From: Simmondsia chinensis
Taxonomy: Eukaryota; Streptophyta; Magnoliopsida; Caryophyllales; Simmondsiaceae
Assembly (NCBI GenBank): GCA_018398585.1
Contig: JAGTTD010000012.1
Location: 23,197,036-23,261,035 of the forward strand
DNA length: 64,000 nt
Reading direction: 5' to 3'
Positions 35,262 through 46,504 of the stretch are shown here, piece after piece. The notes below the pieces were generated by a model. That model was given only the letters and a program-made list of their open reading frames with translations. It was not told the origin of the DNA and made no database searches. Each line of letters begins with the position of its first letter. The stretch's first letter is position 1. A program made the position numbers and the translations under genes.

Positions 35262-35445
35262 ATATTATAATATATTCTCTTCTTTTAGCTCTTTTATTTT
35301 TTGAAAGCATTTTTTATTTTCTAATGTTATAATATATTTTCTTTTTTTAGCTCTTCTATTTTTTGAAAACATTTTTTAACTTCTAATATTATAAAATATT
35401 TTCTTATCTTTAGTTCTTTTATTTTTTGAAAATATTTTTTTTCTT
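35262..35445. repeat. Three tandem ~70-bp AT-rich units
   Basis: Units built on TCTAATRTTATAATATATTT, followed by a TTTTAGCTCTT…TTTTTTGAAA segment, are repeated three times with substitutions. Confidence 0.75.
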
Positions 35446-36876
35446 CTGATGAGCCCTTCCTCATATTTATTATAGAAAAGAAGGTTACCTCCAAAGAAAA
35501 GATCTAATACTAAAATACAATAAAGAAAATAATGAAGGATTAAAATAGCAAAAGTAGACTACAAAATAAACAAAATAAAGGTCCAAGAATCATGTTGAGG
35601 GGCTTATAAAAATTTCAGCATATTTTAGATGGGATTGTATTTCAGACTTTTATTATGAAAAAAGAAAAATTAATGATTGGTATTCCACGGAATAATTCGG
35701 TCAAAAATATATCAGACTAGAACAACGCTGTTGAGGTCCACGGCACATTGGCCACAGGAATAAATATATTTTGGTAGTTATATGCCAAATATATATAGAT
35801 TAATAAATAATATTCCAATTCCCTTCAATTTCATTATTTTCTTTTTTTCGCACGTTTAATAATTAGGAGAACTTCTTACAATTATTCTTTTATATAGTTA
35901 TAATTTGTACCATTAGAAATGAAGAATGTCAAAAGTAATATAGAGGAAAAAAATCTGAGAGTAAAATATAAAATTGCCAAAAAAATTTAGTAAATAATGG
36001 GCACAAATAAAGAGTCAAAAGACTCCTACTCTAACCGGGCAAGGAGGCCAAGTACACATTAGCCTTGGAGGCATTTACGCCCATATTGTATCCTAATTGA
36101 TACTTATATATCATATATTATGCCTAAATATAAGATGTAGGACTAAAATGAGCTAAAATTGAGCTTAGACACAAAATAGGATTACTATAGCTTCCAAAAC
36201 GCAACATTTAGATTGTTAGGCTTCTATCTTAGAAGTCATATATTGAGTTTGTATTTTGAGTCTTGCGTTATAATTTGGTCTGTAAAGTTGTAATAATGAT
36301 TGATGCAGTGGATATCTCTCTAAAAAAAGGGAGCCGAGGATTAGGATCATCTTTTTTTTCAGTCTGAACCTCATAAAAATTCGTGTTCTCGTTTCGTTAC
36401 TTTAGTTTCGAGATCTCGTGTCTGTAATTTGTTTCCTTTGCTTTTCGCGATTGTCACACATTTAACATGAGCAATCTCACCTAAAACACTAACAGCCCAC
36501 ATAACACATGTAACAAATTTTTTCCCGTGTGATGTACAGCCTTATTTTTCACTTGATTTGTGACATAATATTCACGATCAACTATTACTATTTTGAATTG
36601 AATTTTTCCAAAGTGTAGTGCTTACATATTACTAAATAGTAAAAAATTGATTCCTAGTTTTCTTTATTTTATTTTTTTCTTAATAAAGCTCCATAATAAG
36701 TTTGTATTTAATATCCCTTTCTTACTTTAAAAAATAAAAAAAATGATCATGGCGTGTTATTTTCTCTCTTTACAATTTTAAATGTACAAGCATATACACT
36801 TAAATTACATAGAATATCAGTAGTTATTTTATCTTTTCTTTTTAATTTTGTTGCATAACTTAAAGTCAGTATTATC
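35446..36876. other. Unassigned; right half may be part of a solo LTR
   Basis: 36210-36460 has copia U5-like character: AGCCGAGGATTAGGATCAT, then CTCATAAAAATTCGTGTTC, then CGCGATTGTCACA. I could not pair its ends or find a duplication. The rest is AT-rich without coding signal. Confidence 0.3.
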
Positions 36877-37075
36877 ATTACGATTTTAACAACCACTAAC
36901 AACAACAACACCACCAGTCCCAGTGCATTAAGGACTCCCGCTTACGTAGGGTCTAGAAGGGGTAGGATGTATGCAACCTTACCCCATCACAGTGAGACCC
37001 GAACGAGAGGCTGTTTCCGATGACCCCCAACCTGATAGGTAAAAAGAGCATGGAAATCATATAGGTCATGGGTAT

Positions 37076-38112
37076 TGAAAAAAAGATACAATCCTTTAGT
37101 TTTATGGGGAGTTGTATCCCACATTAGAAAAATTGTGTGGGTGATCTGTTTCTTAACTTTTACAATTTTTTTTTTCAGAAAATATTTTTCGAGGCCCGTT
37201 ACTAGCCGTTTAATGTCATTATATATGACTATTGAAGATTCATAGCCGTAGCAACTTATTACCTCCTTTATTTTACCGTTGCAATGTATTACATCCGTTA
37301 TTTTACCATTACAAGTTATTACGTCCGACCCTTTGCAATGGTATAAATACGATGCTCTACCCCCCATTTTCTCTACGACTCGAAACCAATCACAAATATC
37401 AATACTCAGGACCCATCAAAAAAGACCTATTTGTGGGACACCAAAACCCAACCGAAAGACCTCAATTTTGCACCCAATTCACAAGCTTAACACACATGGG
37501 GGACTATAGACAAGGCTCAAAACTCATAGCCCCAAATTGACCCACCATCACAATCACAACTAAATCCGCTCCTGCAGCTCTAATATACTCGTAACTGTAA
37601 CTATTTGGGCAAAGTTCTAAAGCACTCCTACCCAGCAATTAACGAGTGTATGTTGATTGTTAGATCACGTTAATCCTAGAGGACATCCGGTCATACTGTG
37701 TGCACCGGAGCAGCAGCGAAATCATCTTTTAGACCAGTGATATTTACCACGGCGCAGCATTGTCATTTTGTAAGATATTTCTAATTGCTCTCTCTCTTTC
37801 GTTGTTATGCTTGAATATTTATCAATTTTTTAACATCTTGAAACTTTCATTTCAAATCGCTTAATTGAATTTTACTCCAAATGCAATGACCCAAAATCGG
37901 CCCGTTACATGTTCGATCAAATGTGCATGAGAGATATCGGTTCTTGGGATGCAATTTTAAGTTGTCATTGTAAGTTGAATAGTTTAGATATTGGGTACAA
38001 GGTGTTCGATGAAATCCCTGAGAGAAATGTTGTGAAACAATATGATTAGTGTATTTGTTAGGAATTTGATGTATTGTGAAGCTTTGCGGTTTTACTATGA
38101 CAGTGTCTAACA
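37076..38112 (+). repeat. Left LTR copy of the 12-kb element
   Basis: Contains the core-promoter-like CAATGGTATAAATAC near 37337 and a leader ending in a 'ccacggcgcagcattg' block near 37750. The last ~220 bp encode a PPR fragment (separate entry). The frames 37232-37540 and 37279-37509 are within the LTR and match nothing I know. Confidence 0.75.
37896..38100 (+). pseudogene. Pentatricopeptide-repeat (PPR) gene fragment inside the left LTR
   Basis: The frame from about 37900 reads ARYMFDQMCMRDIGSWDAIL, then LDIGYKVFDEIPERNVV, then a TAG at about 38048. A shifted frame continues with NNMISVFVRNLMYCEALRFY. These are the hallmarks of PLS-class PPR motifs (A-x-x-x-FDxMxxRD-x-x-SW-N-x-x-I; YKVFDEMPERNVVSWNxMI). 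PPR proteins bind organellar RNA. The fragment covers roughly two repeats, has no start, and is broken by a small shift. It lies entirely within the region shared by the two LTR copies. Confidence 0.8.
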
Positions 38113-39484
38113 ATCTAAAAGACAACTTACAAAACCATTCATAGAAACAAGGATTTCTATTCTTTACTAGATAAATTCATTTACACGAGATAAAGATCAA
38201 GAAATTATTTTCAATAGATATGAAAAGACATTCAAGTATTTACACCTGTTCCTAAGAGTTTGCGTATATGTAACTAAGAACATCATTTACTATAGATATT
38301 AAAATTCTATTAGGTTTGATAGAATCTCATATTTGCAATTGAAAAAGGAAAGGTGAAATTAGAGAGTTGGGATTTTGGCCATGAGAACATAGAGAGAAAA
38401 ATAATTTGAGATGTAAATATATCATAGTCTCTCTGTTTTAAAGGAGAGTTCAATCGTCAGTACGGTGTTTGATGCGCGGTTTATGGATTCTGTGTTGGTG
38501 TTTCTTGATTGTTTGTTTGATCTTGTGGAGGAGAACGTGATTTTGGTTGGAGTTTGAGAAATAAGGGGACAGTTAGCGATGTAAACGAGAGCGAAATGTC
38601 TGATGAACTAGTACTAGGGTTTGGAATCAATTATGGGTTGTTTGTGTTCGTTGTAGGACTTGATAGCTTATTTAGTACACTTGATAAGTTTAATGGGTCG
38701 AGTTCAAGCGTGGATGCTCGGCTAGTTAATGTTTTTAAATAGCAGGTGTCCTTATATTGTTGAGAGGATAAACATGTATGGCAATCCAAAGAAATTGGAA
38801 ATAAACAATTACTCAGTTGCTATTTCTTTAGGAAATAATATGTAGGATATACTGTTGGTTCTTTTTCTAAAGTCTGCATAAAGTTCGTTATCAAACTGTG
38901 GTCAAAGAAGAGTCCGAGGTTCCGCTTGGTACTTATTGAGTATAGATGATAGGACAGAGATCAAGAGAACGACCATTATACTAATGCTATTTTGAAACTG
39001 TCAGTGATATTCAAGCCAAAAGAGAAATTGATTTGGAAGTGCTTCTTTTGCTTTTTATCTATCATCCTATTGTTTTTATAGAACAATAATGAGCACTTGA
39101 CATGGGCAATGCATTATTTTTGACTTTTACAAGAACAATGTAAATTATGCTGATTCGTATCCCAATAGGTTGAAATACTAATACTCCACCTTACTACTGT
39201 TGTACGAAAGACAATAACCTGATGTGTTTTCCAACCAAGTGTCTGATAAGAGAGCATAAGGTGGAGGTGTGTTTGTGGTTAAACATGATTGTCACTATGT
39301 TAGATCATGAAATATGATGATTTTAGTTTTGAAGAGAGATTACTAATCAATCACGGAAACTGGCTGACATTTTTGACAGGGTGTAAACAAATTGTCGGCA
39401 TAGTGGATATTCAAAAACAAATTAAAGGTTAATGCCTAAATAAGAGTCAAAACCAGTGATCAAGGGATAGATCCAATAAAATTG
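38113..39484 (+). pseudogene. Internal region of the 12-kb element, with a copia RT remnant
   Basis: 38113-39300 has no recognised domain. A GT-rich stretch at 38430-38760 contains an open frame (38554-38742) with a codon-like composition unlike its AT-rich surroundings; I do not recognise it. At 39345-39470 a decayed copia RT start is readable: NHGNWLTFLTGCKQI, then VDIQKQIKG. This corresponds to the usual W-E-L…GCKxIGxxWIFKxK…KG block. Confidence 0.5.
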
Positions 39485-39495
39485 ACATCTAATTA

Positions 39496-39953
39496 CAACA
39501 ACAACAACAACAAGAAGTCCTAGTGTCTCAAGGGCACCCGCTTACGCAGGGTCTGGGAGGGGTATGATGTACGTAGCCTTACCCCGTCAGGATGAGACCC
39601 TAACGAGAGACTATTTTTGAGGATCCCCAACTTGATAGTTGCTAATTATGAAGAGCTTGTAAGAAGAGCATGTAAGGCATATAAGAAGATCATGTAAAGT
39701 ATAGAAATCATGCAAGGCATGTACACATGAAAGCGTGTAGGCATTTGGTGAAATGAAATAATCAGATAATTATGTAAGCATGTAACTATGTATGTATGTA
39801 TGGGAGCCTAGGATCATAGCAGTCATGGCACAAGGTAGAAGCAAACAAACATGTAGGGGGGAGCTCCTACATGCTACATAGCGTAAACATATAGTGAAGT
39901 ATAGCGCCTAGAAATTGAAGAGAGGACGAGATAGAGAGAGAGAGCAGGTATAG

Positions 39954-40003
<50 letters not shown>

Positions 40004-40098
40004 GGAGAGTGAAGAAAGTACAGAGAGTATCAGCATCATGTGGCCCTGCACCCCCAGGTTACAGATCCTTGGGGCATTAATTGGCCAACATAAAGTGA
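39496..40098 (-). mobile_element. RTE-type LINE 3' fragment nested in the copia RT remnant
   Basis: A (CAA)n tail at 39496-39513 is followed by the RTE 3' UTR, collinear with 36900-37030 (CCGCTTACGYAGGGTCT, ACCCCRTCA, CCCCAACYTGATAG). A long GA microsatellite follows. ACATCTAATTA (39485-39495) and ACATTTAATTA (40099-40109) flank it, matching at 10 of 11. No RT sequence is included. Confidence 0.87.
39957..40000. repeat. (GA)n microsatellite
   Basis: About 22 uninterrupted GA units inside the RTE 3' UTR. The Leu/Ser-rich minus-strand frame across it is an artefact. Confidence 0.95.
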
Positions 40099-40109
40099 AC
40101 ATTTAATTA

Positions 40110-41058
40110 TTTTTCTATATAATGACCATGATGTACAAAAATGGAATTATGTGCCTTTTCAATTTTTTGTGTGATTGTTGTGGTTAATTTGTGTTTAATA
40201 CTTGAGGTCAATTGTAAACTTGAGCCTTGAACCTAGTATTGGCCAAATCTTTGGTTAGGCATGTCTAGTTGCACAATCTTGAATCCCATTGTTTTGGTAG
40301 AACATTAAATATTTTGAGTTTAACTATGGATTAGATCTTTCATGTGATAATTGGATTTTCTAAAACATTTTGGGTGACCTGAGTGAAATATTTAATCATT
40401 GTAAAGGGCTAATAGGATTTGTGAGTTCTTGTGAAAATCTATGTATAATTTGTATATTAGTCTCCATGATGATGCGTCTCATGTATTTCTCATGGTTATG
40501 TTTGAAGCAAGTTGAACATATGTTGTTACATGTTACTTGAAATGATGAAAAGCGTGTTTTTTAAGTATTGAAACATGATTTTTCAAGCTAATTGTGCTGC
40601 TACAAGTTGTTATGGGTTGTTAGCTGTTGTATGTTGCTATTCATTGGCAGATTATGACATTTACCTACTAAATGTTAATGCTCATACTAAATTTGATGTT
40701 GTCCATATTGGTTTTGGGTGGTATTCTGTGTACATACTATAATTTTTTGACTGTTTGCTGTTGAACATGTTGCATATTAGCTGGTTGTGCTGCTTTATGC
40801 TTTTTTTTGGACTGTACATGCTGAATTTGTTATATTTTTGTTGAATTTCAGCTTGTAGTTGGGAAAACTATGATATGTTTAAGTCATAAGTGGACTTGTG
40901 TTGTCTTGCGAGACTTCTATGCTCTTCAGATCATTGATTCATGCCCTTTTTTCTAGTTTTTGGGAAAAGGATAAGGTGTAGGTCATATGAGAACCCTGAT
41001 TGACCTTAAAGTTTGAGTTGGAAGGTAGAAAATTTGAATGGCTTAGTAATCTTGAGAC
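40110..41058. other. Unassigned, T/G-rich interior sequence
   Basis: Copia RT homology does not resume after the RTE fragment, so another undetected insertion may start here. No protein recognised. Confidence 0.35.
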
Positions 41059-41376
41059 TGTTATGATTCAAGAACGATCTTGAATCATAACTAGAATTGA
41101 GTTAGGGTTTAGATGAGGAAAAGAAGTGAAAAAGATGAAAAAGTAGAAAGAATTAAGAGATGAGAAAAGAATAGAAGTTTGATTTCATTTAACAATGATC
41201 AATACAAGCTAGAGCTCACTTATTTATACAAGATGGAACCAATTAAACCACCAAAAGCAACAGCGGCCCAAATTGACCGACTAACAACTAATTTGACTTC
41301 ACTAACTTCCTTTCCTGCCTAAACTTCAAGTAGACTTCTAACAATAGAATTTGCTAGCTAATTAATGATCATAACA
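41059..41376 (-). repeat. 3' LTR of the gypsy element
   Basis: Begins TGTTATGATTCAAG, ends GATCATAACA. A minus-strand polypurine tract (GAAGGGGAGGGAT) abuts it at 41377-41389. Confidence 0.93.
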
Positions 41377-41404
41377 ATCCCTCCCCTTCAAGACAGTCTT
41401 AGCC

Positions 41405-42420
41405 TCAAGAATGGAACTGGGGAAACTGACTTCTAAGAAAAGGCAGGGACTCCCAAATGTTGTACTTCGCATCCAAATTATCCCATTGATCCAAAGCTTC
41501 CGCAGTCTGTTGTGAGGTTGAACTTGGTTTGGTTGCAAGTGTAGCCGTAGGAGATTGCAAGATGCTTCCATCTCTGGCTGTATCTGGAGGAGTCAAAGAG
41601 CTACAAAATCCTTCTTGTACGTGCTTCTTCAAGAGTGAAACATGAAACACAGGGTGCACCATGCAATCAAGAGGCACATTCTTGCGTACAGCAACTAAGG
41701 ATTGCCTATAAGGTCGCAACATCAAATAAACCTTGTCACTACATCAAAGTATTTATCAGTTCTATGCTTATCTGCAAAAAATTTCATTCTAGATTAGGCC
41801 AGCTGCAAATTGCCTTTGAGCTGCATCATTAATTGCCTTCTTTGCTCCAGTAATTCCAATGCTTTTGTAACAAAAGACTCCACTCCTTGAAGGCCCATTG
41901 GTGAGGGATGATCATAGCCATACAATGCCCTCAAAGGAGTAGTCTTAATGGCTGAATGTGCGTGCGTACTGTACCAATATTCTGCCAAAGCAAGCCAACA
42001 AAACCAATGTTTAGGATGAATGAAAGTCATGCTGTGTAAATACTGCTCCAAGCATTGGTTCACTTGTTCAGTCTGGCCATATGTTTGAGGATGGTAAGAA
42101 GACTTAAAGCAAGTGTTGTGCCCAACAATCTAAACAACTCAGTCCAGAAGTGGTTGATGAATAGCTTGTCACGGTCAGAAGTAATCGACTGAGGTAATCC
42201 ATGAAGGCTATATATGTGATCCAAGAACATCTTGACAAGTCTAGCCACTGTAATGGGATGATTAAGCCCAATGAAGTGTCCAAACTTAGTGAATCTATCA
42301 ACCACAACCCATATTACTTCCTTCCCCTTAGACTTAAGCAAGCCTTCGATGAAATCCATGCTTAAGCCGCTGATAGGTTCCCTTAATGCCTTCATGTCCA
42401 CCCTAAGCAGAAGAGTGAAT
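41405..42420 (-). pseudogene. Gypsy integrase and C-terminal region
   Basis: The integrase core is readable in two frames. First Asp: GLSMDFIEGL (about 42365). Second Asp: SITSDRDKLFINHFW (about 42180). Glu: GQTEQVNQCLE (about 42065). KTTPLRALYG lies near 41950. The C-terminus at 41725-41405 has HPVFHVSLLKKHV, then a tail ending NIWESLPFLRSQFPQFHS, which is the remnant of a chromodomain-type end. Part of the region between is deleted. It would insert element DNA into the genome; frame breaks prevent this. Confidence 0.88.
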
Positions 42421-42599
42421 TACTAAGACTATTTGTTGCCTTATACCAGTACTAGTTCCAATGTAGATCCTTTCTTTTACTCTAATCAACCCATTGGTCA
42501 CCGTTATCCCTGATTCAAAATAGGCAGAGAACTTGATTAGAGTTGTGAGGATGCAATCTTGAGCAAATACATCCCATCATAGGTCTGCAAAACCTCTTC

Positions 42600-44125
42600 A
42601 ACGCAGGAAGGAATGGTTACTTATACAGCACTGCAGTTAGCCTGCTCACTTCCTTCTTGACAGCATGATAAAGCAACGGCTACTATATTTTCTCTGCCTG
42701 ATCTATACTCAATCGAATAATCCAACCCCAACATCTTCATGAGCCCCTTGCATTGCACTCTTGTAGTGATTTTTTGCTCTAAGAGGTACTTCAAACTTTG
42801 ACAGTCAGTTTTGATAACGAAGTGGTGCCCCTCAGGATAATGTCTCCACTTTTGCACTGCAAGAAGAATTGCCAAATACTCTTTCTCATAAATTGACTAT
42901 CTCAAGTTCCTAGGACCTAATGCTTGACTAAGGTAAGCAATTGGTTTCCCTTCTTGAGAAAGCACAGCTCCCACTCTAAGACTGCTTGCATCTGTTTCCA
43001 ATACAAAGGGAAGCTTGAAATCTGGCATGGCTAATAAAGGGCTATATGCATAGCTGTTTTGAGTCTTTGAAAAATTGTTTCTGCTAAATCATTCCATTCA
43101 AATGCATCTTTCTTAAGCAACTCTATTAAAGGTCTTGCCATTAAACTGTAGCTTGAGATAAATTTGTGATAATAACTAGTTAATCCTAAAAAACTCCTTA
43201 ATTGCGTGACAGATGTGGGCACCGGCCACTCTTACATAGCTTTTATCTTAGCTAGGTATGTAGCAACTCCTTGCCTGGATACTACATGTCCCAAATACTC
43301 CACTTGAGAACTTGCAAAGGTACACTTAGACAATTTAGCATACAACTGATGCTGCCTCATGAGCTCAAACATTTGTTGAAGGTGGATCCAATGATTGTCG
43401 TAAGAAGGGCTATATATCAAAATGTCATCAAAGAAAACTAGTACAAACTTTCTCAAGTAGTCCTTGAACACCTCATTCATAAGTGCCTAAAAGGTTGCTG
43501 GAGCATTAGACAACCCAAAAGGCATTACCACGAACTCATAGTATCCATGGTGGGTGAGGAATGCAGTCTTGTGAATGTCTTCACGCTTGACTCTAACTTG
43601 ATAGTATCCTTGTCACAAGTCTAGCTTGGAAAAACAGCTAGCTCCATGCAATTCATCAAGCAGATTATCAATAACAGGTATAGGAAATTTATTCTTAATT
43701 GTAAGAGAGTTGAGGTGTCTATAATCAATACACAATCTTGATGTTCCGTCCTTCTTCTTCACTAAAATCACTGGTGATGCAAATGGCTATGCCGAATAAA
43801 GTGAGTTTTGAGAAGATCATCCATCTGGCATTCTATCTCATCATTTTGGGAATGAGCATACTTATAAGGCCTCAAACTCACTGACTGAGCATCATTCCTT
43901 AATGGTATTGCATGGTCTAAGGTCCTTGCAGGGGGAAGAGTAGTAGGCTGTTCAAATAGATCACTGTAAGCTTGAAAAAGCCTAAGTAACTCAGGGTGCT
44001 GCTGCTCATCTTGCACAGTAGTAGCTGATCCAATGAAGAACAAATGCCCAATCCACTGATAATTCTTCTTCCTGATAACACTTTCCAGACCTTTACCAGT
44101 CATAAGCTGCAATCTCCCTTGCTTT
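42600..44125 (-). pseudogene. Gypsy reverse transcriptase and RNase H
   Basis: The frame at 44112-43768 ends in the RT entry region (LDHAIPLRNDAQSVSLRPYKY). The RT catalytic FFDDILIYSPS lies in 43480-43232, followed by HLQQMFELMRQHQLYAKLSK and VEYLGHVVS. RNase H spans 43222-42621: SFLGLTSYYHKFI, then KWRHYPEGHHFVIKTDCQSL and an LEQKITTRVQCKGLMKML block. Stops or frameshifts occur near 43490, 43225 and 42890. Catalytic Asp pairs are retained, so the breaks, not active-site loss, are what kill it. Confidence 0.9.
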
Positions 44126-44133
44126 TTAATGCC

Positions 44134-44860
44134 TTACAACAACACTGTTTGGCCATTTCTGTCAAATGAGATAGTGGGTTCAGCAAAATCAAACACAATT
44201 GGGCTTATGGTCTTCATCCAGTCCACCCCTAAGACCATATCACACCCTCCAAGTCTCAACACACGAAAATCATAAGTGAAACTGTGCTTTTGCATCAGCC
44301 ACGAGAACTGTTCACACTTGGTCTGAGTTAAAATAGAATTTCCATCGGCCACCATAACTGTTAAAGGATTGTTTTTGATCATCTCATGTTCAATTGCACG
44401 CACGACCTTAGGATCCATAAAGCTGTGAGTACTATCACTGTCCACCAAGATTAATATTGGCCATTGTCCAACCTCACCTCTGATTCTAATAGTGTTATTG
44501 AAACCTCCACCATTTAAGGCTTGTACTGAAATTCTAAGCTCATACTCATCCAAATCCTCAATTTCATTATGTCCTTGGTCTTCCAGCTCATCTGTATCAT
44601 CTTCAACTCCCTGAAGGTCCTCCGCATCTTTCTCATATTCAACCCCAGTGACTGCCATTAGGAGTTTAGGATTACACTTGTGACCAAAAAAGTACTTTTG
44701 ATTACATTTGTAGCACAAGCATTGAGCCTTTTTCTCTTCCATGCTTTGGTTTCGTGAGCCAGCAGATGCCTCAGAGGAATTTGAAGCTGAATTTCTTTGT
44801 CCACCTCTGGATCTAGTTCCTTCAGTAGAAGATAAGATTGTATTTTCAAAGAGTCGTGCC
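44134..44860 (-). pseudogene. Gypsy gag zinc knuckle and protease
   Basis: The frame 44742-44134 starts with CYKCNQKYFFGHKC, a CxxC…GHxC zinc knuckle (about 44715-44670). An acidic linker follows, and then the retropepsin region. The active-site block reads ILVDSDSTHSFM: DSD replaces the required D-S/T-G, so the protease would be inactive. MVLGVDWMK and ISFDRNGQTVLL are the typical downstream protease motifs. The frame 44849-44658 overlaps the gag C-terminus in a shifted frame. Confidence 0.87.
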
Positions 44861-44889
44861 TTGGAATAAGCTTGAGAAAGAGTTGTAGG

Positions 44890-45735
44890 CTATAGAGTCT
44901 TCACCAAATTCTTAATCTTGAATTTCAAGCCCTTGATAAAGCTTGAAACATAGTAAGATTCAGTGGTTTCCGGATGAGCAATCAACATTCTTGCTCTCAA
45001 GTTCTCGAAACTTGTCATGTATTCCTTCATTGTGGTTGTCTGAATTACCTTGCTGAAACTATCCACAATGTCACCAAGGTCCTCCTCTCCATAGCGTTCA
45101 CATATTTCTTTCACAAATTCAGTCCAAGTGATAGGAGCTCTGCCCCTCATTAGGCCAAAATACCACGTCTCTTGGTTGCCTTTCAGATATACCACTGCCA
45201 AATCCACCTTTTCTGCCTCATCTATGTGATAGAAGTTGAAATGCCGCTCACATCTTCTAATCCAAGACTGTGGCTGTATTCCATCAAAGATTTCCATGTC
45301 AATTCGTGCCAATCTGAACCCATTGCTTCATATCACATTTGTATTTGTTACACCTCCACTTCCCTCAAAAGTAGTTAGAACAATTGGAGAATGTAACTGG
45401 CTGGCAAGTCTAAAAACACAACTTAATGTGCCTTGTCTGTCTAGTTGCTGCTGGATCTAAGTGACTTGAGTGCGAAGGTTCTGTGTTTCCTCAAGAGCCA
45501 ATCCTTGCCTATCCAATTGTTGCTGCATTCCACTAACTTGTGTGGAGAGACTCTGTGTAGCCTAACGATTGTGTTGAAGAGACAAGACAATGATGTTGAC
45601 TTGTCTAGCAATATTGGCAATTGTATCAGCTTGTCCAATGGCTGTAACATTTCCAATAGCTCCTGCTTCATCTCCAGCCACTGCAGCTGCATATGTAGTA
45701 GCTCCAAACCTGGTTGTAGGCATGATTTTAAAGCA
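44890..45735 (-). pseudogene. Gypsy gag capsid
   Basis: The start is probably near 45732 (MPTTRFGATTYAAA), followed by a Gln/Leu-rich stretch in a shifted frame (45707-45441). The retrotransposon-gag core is at 45312-44890: MEIFDGIQPQSWIRRCERHF, then AVVYLKGNQETWYF, then FVKEICERYGEED. It ends SSFIKGLKFKIKNLVK. This would form the particle shell. Confidence 0.88.
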
Positions 45736-46171
45736 AAAACCGCACTGTTGAATCTGTAAGGGCAACAAGCAGTGGATAGATCGTAATTTTGGAATTAAGT
45801 TCTTGTTTGTTATGTTATTGCACTTAGCTTTTAAGGATCCTAGATTAAGGATCAGTTATTAGAACTTGTAGTCGAAATATAGCTGATTGCTATGTAAATG
45901 CACTAATCCGCTATGGATCCTAGTTTAATGATCAATTGTTCCAACTTGTAAATGAAATATACCTGATTGTTATGTAAATGAACTCATCTATTATGGATCC
46001 AAAGCAAGGATCAATCTAGCAAGCAGGATCACTTGAATTCCAATTCAATTTGATAATTTGCTCGATCTGCAGCAAGCAAGTCATAGCAAAGAAGAACTCT
46101 GGACAAATCTCAGCTACTTAATCATGGATCATACACTAATTCAGCTCAATTATGCACAAATTAGAGCTAAT

Positions 46172-46184
46172 AGCTCTGATACCA
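46172..46184 (-). other. tRNA-iMet primer-binding site of the gypsy element
   Basis: The minus strand reads TGGTATCAGAGCT two bases inside the right LTR. Confidence 0.94.
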
Positions 46185-46186
46185 AT

Positions 46187-46504
46187 TGTTATGATTCAAG
46201 AATGATCTTGAATCATAACTAGAATTGAGTTAGGATTTAGATGAGGAAAAGAAGTGAAAGAGATAAGAAAGTAGAAAGAATTAAGGAATGAGAAAAGAAT
46301 AGAAGTTTGATTGCATTTAACAATGATCAATACAAGCTAGAGCTCACTTATTTATACAAGATTGAACCAATTAAACCGCTAAAAGCAACAGCCGCCCAAA
46401 TTGACCAACTAACAACTAATTTGACTTCAATAACTTCCTTTCCCGCCTAAACTTCAAGTGGACTTCTAACAATTGAATTTGCTAGCTAATTAACAATCAT
46501 GACG
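46187..46504 (-). repeat. 5' LTR of the gypsy element
   Basis: 318 bp, collinear with the left LTR. The final A is changed to G. Confidence 0.93.

Larger units (their letters stand above)
41059..46504 (-). mobile_element. Complete Ty3/gypsy (chromovirus-type) element, minus strand
   Basis: Two LTRs of exactly 318 bp (41059-41376 and 46187-46504), tRNA-iMet primer site beside the right LTR, and PPT beside the left LTR. Flanks are GAGAC and CAGAC (4 of 5). By eye the LTRs differ at about 21 positions (about 93% identity), so it is among the younger insertions here. All gypsy domains are present in order but broken by stops and frameshifts. Confidence 0.95.

Noticed and set aside
36210..36460. 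Confident solo LTR
   Set aside because: U5-like motifs only; no matching TG…CA ends with a duplication and no partner in the window.
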